64,000 bases of DNA, taken from NCBI GenBank assembly GCA_025056255.1, contig JANWVT010000003.1, positions 186,001 to 250,000 on the forward strand, read 5' to 3'. Below, piece by piece: positions 8,890-16,655 of this stretch (position 1 is its first letter; each line of letters opens with the position of its first letter). A program made the translations under genes and the position numbers. The DNA comes from Bernardetiaceae bacterium (GTDB lineage: Bacteria; Bacteroidota; Bacteroidia; Cytophagales; Thermoflexibacteraceae). The notes below the pieces were generated by a model. It was not told the origin of the DNA, ran no database searches, and worked only from the letters and a program-made list of their open reading frames with translations.

Positions 8890-10566
8890 TTAAAACCTTT
8901 GCCGTAGCTTAGTATAACTAAAATATTGTTTGCCATCTGCTTTCAACACTACTCGGTGAATGCGCTCATCGCGGTTGACCGTTAGCTGAACAGTGGAGAA
9001 ACGCTCCATGATAAGCGAAATTTCCGACAAATCTTGCATCACTAACTCGTTGACGGAGAGGATTTTGTCTTTTATGGCAAGTACTTTGTCGGCAGGCGAA
9101 TCTGGGATAATTTTGGTAACGAGCATGTGCCCTGCTTGCTTTTCGAGCATCATACCAAATCTTCGCTCCCAGGCATGAGGCGCTGGCACAGTCTCTGCTT
9201 GGCAATGTATTGCTTTTGCTAGTTGGCTGATGGCTTGGGCGAGGTCTTCGGTGGCTTCAATGTAGCGGTTAAAATAATCATCCATAGCTTGCTCGGCTAC
9301 TTCGCTGACAATTTTTTTGTAATCTTCCATGGTATAACCTTTGCCAGTTGTTTTATAGTTTTGCCAAAGGCGCCGCATCACGTCGTCTAATGAGCGTTTG
9401 CCTTGGGTAGTGCTTAGCAGCCACAAATGCAGCAGCAGCGCTGCCAGTGCACCTTCGTTGTAAATAGAAACTTTGCGATGCGGAATACCTACTGAGTAGC
9501 CATCTGTCCACAAATCATAACTGGCTTCCACCAACGACATGGTTTTCCTGCCAAAATTGTGCGCATACTTCTTCAACTGAGCATTGACTTCTTCTAAATA
9601 GCGTTCAAAACTCCATACACCGCTTTTGTAGAGCATCCAGTCCCCGTAGAAAGTGGTAATTCCTTCCACAATAAAGCCAGTAGGAAAATACACTTCACGA
9701 GTTAAATCATATGGCATCAATTCTTGGGGACGGATGCGGCAAACATTCCAAAAGTGAAATAACTCATGAGAAGCAATTGCTAGCATGTTGTCATAAAAAT
9801 ATTGTTCCTCAAAATCGGCATCTGGACCTAACACAATCAATGTGGAGTTGCGATGTTCTACGCCATGATAAATTTGCCAGGGGGCAATGATAAACTGAAA
9901 ATGAAAATCCGACGCGGGAAAGTCTCCAAAAAGTTCCAGTTGAACCTTAGTACACTTTTGAAAATCAGCAATTATTTTATCCCAATCGGGCATGCAGTCG
10001 CCATAGAACCAAATGTGAAAGTTGGCAGAATAACCTTCCACGCGGTAACTGCGATGTTGCAAATGCGGCGATGCCATCATGGGAGCGTCTACCAGCTCAT
10101 AAAAATCAGCCGCCTGCAGGCATTTAGGAGTAGGCATTTCTAATCCACAACTGATGCAATAGCTTTCTGGCAGCTGCAATTGCACTTGATAAGGTTCATC
10201 AATACGCCCTTCTACATAAAAAGTGCAGTTAATCCAATTGATGTAGAGCAAGCGCTCATCTAACCAACTGCCGCCTGCATCTAACTGTTTGGCGAAGTAA
10301 TTATAGTGCAGTTGTACCTGTTTTGCGCCTTCGGTAGCCACTTCCCATGTGTTGCGGGCAATACGTTTCAGGTGAAGAGATTTGCCTGTCTCCGATGTTG
10401 CGCTTATCTGCTGTATGTTACGGGCAAAATTTTGCAGCTCGTAGCGTCCCGGACGCCATGCAGGTAGCTGCAAACGCAGTGTAGGAGCATCATTAGTGGG
10501 AATGTGCAATACCAGATCTATCAAATGCCTGTGAGGATATCGATAAGCAACCTCTAAGCGTATCAT
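8890..10566 (-). CDS. M61 family metallopeptidase with PDZ domain
   Basis: 558 residues from the ATG at 10564-10566. Order: N-terminal beta domain (about 1-170), thermolysin-like catalytic domain with zinc motif HELFH (H267, E268, H271) and third ligand E301 in FIVEGITTFY, then a PDZ domain (about 450-540). M61 enzymes (glycyl aminopeptidase type) release N-terminal residues, with preference for glycine or alanine in known members. No clear signal peptide, so probably cytoplasmic. The open frame extends further upstream, but ATG 10566 overlaps the TGA of the preceding gene by 4 bases (ATGA), which fits translational coupling and the expected N-terminus MIRLEVAYRYP. Confidence 0.93.
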   Translation of the reverse strand: MIRLEVAYRYPHRHLIDLVLHIPTNDAPTLRLQLPAWRPGRYELQNFARNIQQISATSETGKSLHLKRIARNTWEVATEGAKQVQLHYNYFAKQLDAGGSWLDERLLYINWINCTFYVEGRIDEPYQVQLQLPESYCISCGLEMPTPKCLQAADFYELVDAPMMASPHLQHRSYRVEGYSANFHIWFYGDCMPDWDKIIADFQKCTKVQLELFGDFPASDFHFQFIIAPWQIYHGVEHRNSTLIVLGPDADFEEQYFYDNMLAIASHELFHFWNVCRIRPQELMPYDLTREVYFPTGFIVEGITTFYGDWMLYKSGVWSFERYLEEVNAQLKKYAHNFGRKTMSLVEASYDLWTDGYSVGIPHRKVSIYNEGALAALLLHLWLLSTTQGKRSLDDVMRRLWQNYKTTGKGYTMEDYKKIVSEVAEQAMDDYFNRYIEATEDLAQAISQLAKAIHCQAETVPAPHAWERRFGMMLEKQAGHMLVTKIIPDSPADKVLAIKDKILSVNELVMQDLSEISLIMERFSTVQLTVNRDERIHRVVLKADGKQYFSYTKLRQRF

Positions 10567-10886
10567 GGTTCTTTGTCGGGTTCGTTGGCAATGCGAAATG
10601 AGAGCGCATGGCGATCGTAGTTGCCGCGGCGCTCTTGCCATTGCATAATCAGTTCAAAGGTGTTGTTGGAGCGCTGGTAGTCCATGTAGCCCGATTCAGC
10701 CGTAACGCCGATAAGGCTGTTGAAAACCTGCTTGTCTTCAGCCGTAGGAGTGGCAGGTAGAAAGCAAATCAAGTCGTACACATGGTAGAGTGCCACTAAT
10801 TCATCAAATTTTTCTACTTCGTAGAGGTCAGCAAAAGCGCGGTACTGCTCTATCCAGTGCGCTTCATTAGCAGGGTTGTAACTCAT
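10563..10886 (-). CDS. Conserved-looking small protein of unknown function
   Basis: 107 residues from the ATG at 10884-10886 (MSYNPANEAHW); the frame is open to 10937, but an upstream start would sit inside the ald promoter. Not recognised. It is acidic, rich in aromatic residues (IEQYRAFADLYEVEKFDELVALYHVYDLICFLP), with no signal peptide or membrane segment. Its stop overlaps the M61 start by 4 bases, so the two are probably translated from one transcript and may work together. It runs divergently from alanine dehydrogenase. Confidence 0.65.
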   Translation of the reverse strand: MSYNPANEAHWIEQYRAFADLYEVEKFDELVALYHVYDLICFLPATPTAEDKQVFNSLIGVTAESGYMDYQRSNNTFELIMQWQERRGNYDRHALSFRIANEPDKEP

Positions 10887-10920
10887 TGCTTCATACATAC
10901 AAAACTTCGTTCTCTTTCCG

Positions 10921-10928
10921 TACCTTTG
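10921..10928 (+). promoter_or_regulatory. Putative -7 promoter box of ald (TACCTTTG)
   Basis: Exact TAnnTTTG match on the plus strand, predicting transcription from near 10932-10935, about 28 bases before the ald ATG. Confidence 0.55.
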
Positions 10929-10961
10929 TTGCCACAATCAAACACAAAATAAGCAACAGTC

Positions 10962-12077
10962 ATGATTATTGGTGTTCCAAAAGAAATCAAAAATAATGAA
11001 AATCGCGTTGCACTCACTCCTGCGGGTGCGGCAGAGTTGACCGAACGGGGTCATCAGGTTTATGTGCAGAGTGGCGCTGGGCTAGGCAGCGGCTTCGAAG
11101 ACGAGGAGTACGTGGCAGCGGGAGCAAAAATTTTGCCTACTATTGAAGAGGTATACGGCATTGCTGAAATGATTGTCAAGGTAAAAGAGCCTATTGAGTC
11201 GGAATATATTTTAGTGCGCAAAGACCAACTTATCTTTACCTATTTTCATTTTGCTTCTTCTGAGGAGCTCACCCACGCCATGATTCGCAGTGGTGCAGTG
11301 TGCTGTGCTTACGAAACAGTTGAAAAGGCAGACCGCAGCCTACCGCTGCTTATTCCCATGTCGGAAGTAGCAGGACGCATGTCTATTCAGCAGGGAGCCA
11401 AATATTTGGAGAAGCCTATTAAAGGACGCGGCATCTTACTGGGGGGCATTCCGGGCGTAAAACCCGCCAATGTACTTATTTTGGGAGGCGGCATTGTGGG
11501 TACACAAGCTGCTAAAATGGCTGCCGGATTAGGTGCGCATGTTACCATTATGGATGTGAGCCTGCCACGTTTGCGCGTATTAGACGATATTATGCCCGCT
11601 AATGTGAATACACTCATTTCCAGTCGCCACAATATCATGCAAGAGCTGCCCCATACCGACCTAATTATTGGTGCCGTGCTGATTCCGGGAGCAAAAGCTC
11701 CTAAGCTCATCACCCGCGACATGCTCAAACTGATGCGACCCGGCACTGTAATGGTAGATGTAGCTGTTGATCAAGGCGGTTGTTTTGAAACTACCCGACC
11801 TACTACTCACGAAAATCCAACCTATATTATTGACGACGTAGTGCATTACTGCGTAGCCAACATGCCCGGCGCCGTACCTTACACGTCAACACTTGGGCTA
11901 ACTAACGCTACACTGCCCTATATTACCCAGTTGGCTGACAAAGGCTGGCGAAAAGCCTGCAAAGAAAACCGAGAGCTCATGCTCGGGCTCAATATTGTAC
12001 AAGGTAAGGTGGTTTACAAGAGCATCGCCGACGACTGGAACCTACCCTACCACGATGTATCCACTGTTTTGAACTAA
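10962..12077 (+). CDS. ald: Alanine dehydrogenase
   Basis: 371 residues, full length. It interconverts L-alanine and pyruvate plus ammonia with NAD. Seen: catalytic and pyruvate-binding residues R15 (ENRVALTP), K75 (VKVKEP) and H96 (TYFHFA), at the numbering known for characterised bacterial Ald; the NAD fold GGGIVGTQAA; and the conserved GAVPYTST segment. Cytoplasmic, normally a hexamer. It is monocistronic: its own -7 box at 10921 and a hairpin terminator at 12084-12119 directly after the stop. Confidence 0.97.
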   Translation: MIIGVPKEIKNNENRVALTPAGAAELTERGHQVYVQSGAGLGSGFEDEEYVAAGAKILPTIEEVYGIAEMIVKVKEPIESEYILVRKDQLIFTYFHFASSEELTHAMIRSGAVCCAYETVEKADRSLPLLIPMSEVAGRMSIQQGAKYLEKPIKGRGILLGGIPGVKPANVLILGGGIVGTQAAKMAAGLGAHVTIMDVSLPRLRVLDDIMPANVNTLISSRHNIMQELPHTDLIIGAVLIPGAKAPKLITRDMLKLMRPGTVMVDVAVDQGGCFETTRPTTHENPTYIIDDVVHYCVANMPGAVPYTSTLGLTNATLPYITQLADKGWRKACKENRELMLGLNIVQGKVVYKSIADDWNLPYHDVSTVLN

Positions 12078-12083
12078 TGCAAC

Positions 12084-12119
12084 AAAACCTGTCTGGTTTT
12101 ACACAACCCGACAGGTTTT
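12084..12119 (+). terminator. Hairpin terminator after ald (AAACCTGTC family)
   Basis: Inverted repeat AAAACCTGTC (12084-12093) and GACAGGTTTT (12110-12119), 7 bases after the ald stop, with a 3' T run. It is one member of a recurring hairpin family in this window. Confidence 0.75.
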
Positions 12120-12128
12120 CACTGTACA

Positions 12129-13331
12129 ATGCCTACCAAAGTACTTATTGCTTCGGTGCTTAAACCTGTGGACGATGTGCGTAGCTTTGAACGCTTTGCT
12201 CTCTCCATCCATGCCAATTTTGAAGTGTTCTTAGTAGGCGCCCCCAGTCTTGCTCCTCTACCTAAAATAAGCAATATTCATTTTCTACCCTACGCGTTTT
12301 TCCCACGTCGTTTAGTACAACGCTGGCGGGCAGCTCTTGTGTTTCAACGCTATTTGTGGAATGTTAAGCCCCAAATAGTGATTGTACAAAGCCCCGATTT
12401 GCTGCCTTTTGCAGCTATCTACGCTCTATTGCACAACTGCCAGCTGATTTACGACGTGCAAGAAAACTATCGCTTCAACATCTTCCATCAGGGCTACTAC
12501 CAAGGGCTGGTAAAATACATCCTGGCAAATGCTGTCAGAATGGTTGAAATCATAAGCAGCTGTTGCATTAGTCGCTACTGGATAGCAGAGCGAAGTTATG
12601 CCGATGAGTTGTTCTTTGTAAAAAATAAATGCGACTTTGTGCCTAACAAATATGCACCGCTTCATCCGACTAACCAGCTCCCCAAAAACATACCACCTAT
12701 CAGACTGACGCCTCACCGACTTCGCTTGATTTATACCGGTACAGTTTCGTGTGCATACGGTACACACTTAGCTATTGATTTGGCTAAAAAACTACATGCT
12801 GCCCAAGCGGGAATTTCTCTGTTGGTCATAGGCTCGTGCAGCGACGAAAAATATAGGCAAGAACTGGAAAAAATGGTAACCGATTGTCCTTTTATTGACT
12901 GGCGAGTTAGTCCACAACCGCTCAACCATCAGCTTATCATAAAAGCCTTAGCTAATGCCGACTTGGCACTAATGCCCTATCTGCCCAATCGCAGCACTGA
13001 ACGCTGTATGCCAACAAAACTGTATGAATACATGGCTTTCCGACTTCCATTTCTGATGCCTGCCAATCCGTTGTGGGAGTCGGTTGCTCTGCCTTGGCGA
13101 GCAGGTTTAGTGGTTAATTTTCAGAATATTGATACTGAAAAACTGCTGCAACAAATTGTAACAACTACTTTTTACGACCCTCCGCCGCCCCAGTGGGTAT
13201 GGCGCTTCAATCGCAAACAATTCAGGCGCTTGTTGCTTGAATGCCCCAGTAGGCTAAGGCAGTCAAAGCCTCTTGTAAACGTTGCTCACCTGTTGCTTGA
13301 ATGTGTGCATAACAACAGCCTAAGCGTTTGA
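12129..13331 (+). CDS. Glycosyltransferase, GT-B fold (family 4-like)
   Basis: 400 residues. Two Rossmann-like halves: the N-terminal acceptor half (about 1-190; QLIYDVQENYRFN) and the C-terminal nucleotide-sugar half (about 200-360; LIYTGTVSCAYGTHLAIDLA, later MPTKLYEYMAF, where GT4 enzymes place the donor-binding glutamate). Probable role in cell-surface polysaccharide or glycolipid synthesis; donor and acceptor unknown. It begins 10 bases after the ald terminator. Its last about 36 codons overlap the convergent NadR-like gene by 110 bp, and this tail (from about RRLLLEC) has no recognisable fold, so the natural C-terminus may once have been shorter. Confidence 0.82.
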   Translation: MPTKVLIASVLKPVDDVRSFERFALSIHANFEVFLVGAPSLAPLPKISNIHFLPYAFFPRRLVQRWRAALVFQRYLWNVKPQIVIVQSPDLLPFAAIYALLHNCQLIYDVQENYRFNIFHQGYYQGLVKYILANAVRMVEIISSCCISRYWIAERSYADELFFVKNKCDFVPNKYAPLHPTNQLPKNIPPIRLTPHRLRLIYTGTVSCAYGTHLAIDLAKKLHAAQAGISLLVIGSCSDEKYRQELEKMVTDCPFIDWRVSPQPLNHQLIIKALANADLALMPYLPNRSTERCMPTKLYEYMAFRLPFLMPANPLWESVALPWRAGLVVNFQNIDTEKLLQQIVTTTFYDPPPPQWVWRFNRKQFRRLLLECPSRLRQSKPLVNVAHLLLECVHNNSLSV

Positions 13332-13803
13332 GTGCATCGTAGAAAATTGCTCGAAGTGTTGCTCGTTCGTCAGGGCGGTCGCGCAGCCCATCGGCTTGCC
13401 AAGGCAAATTGGGTTCCATAAACAAATAAGCATCGTATTGCCGATTTTTAATCATTAATGGCAACCATGCGGGTGCTTTCCCAAAATAGTATTCAGCATA
13501 TACTAAATTGGTTAGCAGGTTGGTATCGTGAAAAACAATACCATTAGTAGCACAAACCACGGCATGGTCTTCTACTGCCAGTTGCCCAATGGCTATGGGC
13601 TCTATGTCTTCATAAACCGATATGAAGCCTCTCTGCCAACGGTTTTCGAGGTCATTTTTGCATAGCAGGTAGGGTCTGGCAAATTCAGGTGACCAGGCTG
13701 TTTGGAAGTGCTTTGCCAACTGTTGGGTCAGGGTGGTTTTGCCACTGCACTCCGGACCGAAAATAACAATGCGCTTTACGGAGGCTTGCTGTGTGCCACT
13801 CAT
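13222..13803 (-). CDS. NadR-like nicotinamide riboside kinase / AAA ATPase
   Basis: 193 residues. P-loop GPECSGKTT (16-24) and SPEFARPYL match the ribosylnicotinamide kinase half of NadR, and DGLRDRPDERATL matches its distal conserved arginine region. NadR kinase domains phosphorylate nicotinamide riboside to NMN. The adenylyltransferase domain and the helix-turn-helix of full NadR are absent, so this is a stand-alone kinase of the salvage pathway or a relative with another substrate. Last gene of a three-gene minus-strand operon; its ATG overlaps the HIT stop by 4 bases. The C-terminus IQATSA echoes IQATGEQ 20 residues earlier, because of a 13-bp direct repeat. Confidence 0.8.
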   Translation of the reverse strand: MSGTQQASVKRIVIFGPECSGKTTLTQQLAKHFQTAWSPEFARPYLLCKNDLENRWQRGFISVYEDIEPIAIGQLAVEDHAVVCATNGIVFHDTNLLTNLVYAEYYFGKAPAWLPLMIKNRQYDAYLFMEPNLPWQADGLRDRPDERATLRAIFYDALKRLGCCYAHIQATGEQRLQEALTALAYWGIQATSA

Positions 13804-14186
13804 AAATGTGCCACAATTTTCCGAGCCGTGGCAGCCAATTGCTCAGGGCTTTGCTGCAAAGTGTTTCGGAAGTCTATGTAGGGCTGATGCAGTGGAATGA
13901 GGTGCAAGTGAGTATGCGGTACTTCTAAGCCAATGACTGCCAAACCCACGCGCAGGCAGGGAATAGCCTTTTCAATTGCTCTGGCAACCTGTTTGGCAAA
14001 AGCCATCATGGCTGCCAGTGTTTGGTCGTCGTGGTCGAAAATGTAGTCAATTTCCTTTTTAGGCACTACCAGCGTGTGCCCTTCGGCTACGGGACGAATG
14101 TCTAAGAAGGCAATAAATTGCTCATTTTCAGCGATTTTGTGGCAAGGAATTTCGCCATTGATAATGCGGGTGAAAATAGTAGGCAT
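13800..14186 (-). CDS. HIT family protein (HinT-like)
   Basis: 128 residues from the ATG at 14184-14186 (MPTIFTRIINGEIPCHKI, the standard family start); the frame is open further upstream into the preceding gene. It has the histidine triad HTHLHL (H91, H93, H95). HIT proteins hydrolyse purine nucleoside phosphoramidates and related AMP conjugates in the cytoplasm. It starts 4 bases after the lipoprotein stop and its TGA overlaps the ATG of the NadR-like kinase, so the three genes are one operon. Confidence 0.95.
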   Translation of the reverse strand: MPTIFTRIINGEIPCHKIAENEQFIAFLDIRPVAEGHTLVVPKKEIDYIFDHDDQTLAAMMAFAKQVARAIEKAIPCLRVGLAVIGLEVPHTHLHLIPLHQPYIDFRNTLQQSPEQLAATARKIVAHL

Positions 14187-14190
14187 AGTT

Positions 14191-14664
14191 TTATCTTTTT
14201 TTTGCGGCAAATCTGCCATTGGTAACTACAATGCGGCGATTGTTGGCGCCCCTACCAATGCTCCCCTCAAAGTTGAAAGTGCCCTCTACCCAGCGGTCGG
14301 TAATGCGCGTGATGACTAAGGCGCCCCTGCTGATATCTGCCGATTCAGCTTCTTCAATGTAGCCCACCTCGTTGCCATTTACTGCACCAATTCCATACGT
14401 GCCTGGGCGGGTGAAAGGTCCTTGTATGACAATAACGCGAGTAGGAAAACCATTAGCATCCAACTCCTGCCCACTCAATAAAAAATCATTGTCCAAAAGT
14501 AGCATATCTACTACTTGCGCCTTCCAGTTGGAGCCATTAATAGTAGCTGTCATGCTTTCTTCGGTTGGTTCAGGAACAACCTCCTCTTTCTGAGCTCCTC
14601 CGCAACCAATCAGTAGCCAACTTAGTAAAACAACCGACCAATAGTATCCAGTGCACTTCATCAT
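14191..14664 (-). CDS. Small lipoprotein of unknown function
   Basis: 157 residues. A signal peptide with lipobox LLIGC puts the lipidated cysteine at about residue 21. The mature part opens with an acidic stretch and then has TATINGSNWKA and GTYGIG segments, reminiscent of Bacteroidota lipoproteins that resemble DUF6252 beta-sandwiches; that family call is tentative. Probably anchored in the outer membrane facing the periplasm. First gene of the operon with HIT and the NadR-like kinase; preceded by an exact -7 box at 14693-14700. Confidence 0.75.
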   Translation of the reverse strand: MMKCTGYYWSVVLLSWLLIGCGGAQKEEVVPEPTEESMTATINGSNWKAQVVDMLLLDNDFLLSGQELDANGFPTRVIVIQGPFTRPGTYGIGAVNGNEVGYIEEAESADISRGALVITRITDRWVEGTFNFEGSIGRGANNRRIVVTNGRFAAKKR

Positions 14665-14686
14665 GATAAATCACACAAAACAAATA

Positions 14687-14718
14687 TTTGCACAAAAATA
14701 TCAAATCACATAGACTTG
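14687..14718 (+). promoter_or_regulatory. Putative promoter of the Xaa-Pro aminopeptidase gene
   Basis: TTTG (14687-14690), 20 bases, then TAGACTTG (14711-14718, one mismatch to TAnnTTTG), a good Bacteroidota -33/-7 pair about 25 bases before the ATG. Confidence 0.5.
14693..14700 (-). promoter_or_regulatory. Putative -7 promoter box of the lipoprotein-HIT-NadR operon (TATTTTTG)
   Basis: Exact TAnnTTTG match on the minus strand, 29 bases before the ATG at 14664; it overlaps the divergent promoter for the gene at 14743. Confidence 0.45.
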
Positions 14719-14742
14719 TTGCTCATTTAAACCACTAAAGCA

Positions 14743-16035
14743 ATGCGCTACGAACCTATTCCCTCCGATTTATTTGTGTATAACCGCGAAAAATTTCGCC
14801 AATACCTTAAACCGGGTGGCTTGGCAGTGTTTCACTCCAACGATATTATGCCTACCAATGCCGACGGCACTATGGGCTTTAAACAACAAAGCGACTTGTT
14901 TTATCTCTGCGGCATTGACCAAGAAGAAACTATTTTAGTTATTTTTCCCGATGCCAAACAAGAAAAGCACCGCGAAATCTTGTTTTTGCGCGAAACCAAT
15001 GAACACATTGCTATTTGGGAAGGACACAAGCTCACCAAAGAAGAAGCACGGCAGCGCTCGGGCATTCAGACGATTTATTGGACACATGAGTTTGCCAATA
15101 TTTTCAATGAATTGGCTTTTGAAGCCGAGTATCTGTATTTGAATACAAATGAGCATTTGCGCAACAGTAGTGAAGTGCAAACTCGCAACGACCGTTTTAT
15201 CCGCTATTGCAAAGAAAAATATCCTTTGCACAAATACGAGCGCCTACAACCCATTATGCACCGCTTGCGAGCAGTTAAATCTACTTGGGAAATAGAACAA
15301 ATACGCACTGCCATAGACATTACCGCCAAAGGATTTCGCCGATTGCTTACCTTCGTACGTCCGGGAGTTTGGGAATATGAGATAGAAGCCGAACTGATTC
15401 ATGAGTTTATTCGCCACCGTTCTAACGGCTTTGCATACATGCCCATTATTGCGTCCGGAGCGAACTCTTGCATCCTGCACTATATCACCAACAACCGCCA
15501 ATGCCAAGCAGGTGAAGTGTTGCTGTTAGATGTAGGTGCACAATACGCCAACTACAACGCCGACTTAACCCGCGTACTACCTGTCAGCGGCAAATTTAGC
15601 CAGCGCCAAAAAGCAGTGTATAATGCCGTTTACCGCGTGATGCAACAAGCCAAAGACATGCTCGTTGCAGGTAACAACTGGATAGACTATCACAAAGAAG
15701 TAGGCAAAATAATGGAGTCTGAACTGATTGGGCTGGGGCTGTTAAACCGGCATGAAGTAGCCCAGCAAGACCCCGACAACCCGCTGTACAAAAAGTATTT
15801 CATGCATGGCACCTCCCATCATTTAGGGTTAGATGTACACGATTATGGCAGCCGCTACCATGTATTTGAGCCCGGTATGGTATTTACCTGCGAACCGGGC
15901 ATCTACATCCGCGAAGAAGGCATTGGCATCCGCTTGGAAAACAACATCCTCATCACCGAAAACGGCAATATTGACCTAATGGCAGACATTCCCATTTTGG
16001 CAGAAGAAATAGAAGACTTGATGAATAGCCAATAG
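14743..16035 (+). CDS. pepP: Xaa-Pro aminopeptidase (M24B)
   Basis: 430 residues. It removes the N-terminal residue from peptides with proline in second position. An N-terminal creatinase-like domain (about 1-170) precedes a pita-bread catalytic domain with the dinuclear metal ligands: D in LLLDVGAQY, D in NADLTR, H in HGTSHHLGLDVHD, E in TCEPGIY and E in IRLENN. No signal peptide, so cytoplasmic. Together with M61, arginine deiminase and the amino-acid dehydrogenases it supports peptide use as a carbon source. Confidence 0.95.
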   Translation: MRYEPIPSDLFVYNREKFRQYLKPGGLAVFHSNDIMPTNADGTMGFKQQSDLFYLCGIDQEETILVIFPDAKQEKHREILFLRETNEHIAIWEGHKLTKEEARQRSGIQTIYWTHEFANIFNELAFEAEYLYLNTNEHLRNSSEVQTRNDRFIRYCKEKYPLHKYERLQPIMHRLRAVKSTWEIEQIRTAIDITAKGFRRLLTFVRPGVWEYEIEAELIHEFIRHRSNGFAYMPIIASGANSCILHYITNNRQCQAGEVLLLDVGAQYANYNADLTRVLPVSGKFSQRQKAVYNAVYRVMQQAKDMLVAGNNWIDYHKEVGKIMESELIGLGLLNRHEVAQQDPDNPLYKKYFMHGTSHHLGLDVHDYGSRYHVFEPGMVFTCEPGIYIREEGIGIRLENNILITENGNIDLMADIPILAEEIEDLMNSQ

Positions 16036-16124
16036 TAAACTACGTCAAAAAAAGTTAAAAAGGTGGCTGAAAACTGGCAATACAGTACATTTAGGCTTGT
16101 AACCACTTTATAATCGCTAAGCCC

Positions 16125-16631
16125 ATGAAAAACTCAATTGTATTTTTATGCCTGTTCTTGCTAACGGGCATATTTGCACAAGCGCAAGATAAGCAGCCTC
16201 TTAGTCCACCCGCTTCTGTTTCAGAGAAAATTGGCGAAACGCTTGTTACCATTCACTACTCGCAGCCCTCAGTAAGAGGTCGCAAAATATGGGGCGAGCT
16301 TGTTCCCTACGGTAAAGTTTGGCGCACTGGTGCAAACAAAGCTACTACTTTTGAGGTCAGCCAAGATGTTACTATTGAAGGTAAAAAACTACCCAAAGGC
16401 AAATATGCGCTTTTTACTATCCCCGGCGAAAAAGAATGGACTATCATTTTTAACAGCAAACACGACCAATGGGGAGCTTACGACTACAAAGAGTCGGAAG
16501 ATGTGCTGCGCGTAAAAGTAAAACCTGCCACTGCCGACGAACACTTTGAAGCCATGACCTTCGATATCAACAAAGAGGGTATTGTAAGCCTGCTGTGGGA
16601 AAAAATGCGGGTAAGTTTTCAGGTGAAATAA
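16125..16631 (+). CDS. DUF2911 secreted protein
   Basis: 168 residues with a clear signal peptide (about 1-20, ending FAQAQ). The whole mature protein fits DUF2911: YSQPSVRGRKIWG, then YGKVWRTGANKAT, then KGKYALFTIPG. Function unknown; the family is abundant in Bacteroidota and sits in the periplasm or outer membrane. It follows pepP by 89 bp on the same strand, with only a degenerate -7 box (TACATTTA, 16086-16093), and could be read from either. Confidence 0.85.
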   Translation: MKNSIVFLCLFLLTGIFAQAQDKQPLSPPASVSEKIGETLVTIHYSQPSVRGRKIWGELVPYGKVWRTGANKATTFEVSQDVTIEGKKLPKGKYALFTIPGEKEWTIIFNSKHDQWGAYDYKESEDVLRVKVKPATADEHFEAMTFDINKEGIVSLLWEKMRVSFQVK

Positions 16632-16655
16632 ATTAGCTCATGATAGGAAGGGTTG

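Noticed and set aside
10567-10641. Longer N-terminus of the M61 peptidase
   Set aside because: The added residues come from the out-of-frame end of the upstream gene; the ATGA overlap start matches the expected N-terminus.
13222-13803. Full-length NadR
   Set aside because: Only the kinase-type domain is present; 193 residues leave no room for an adenylyltransferase or DNA-binding domain.
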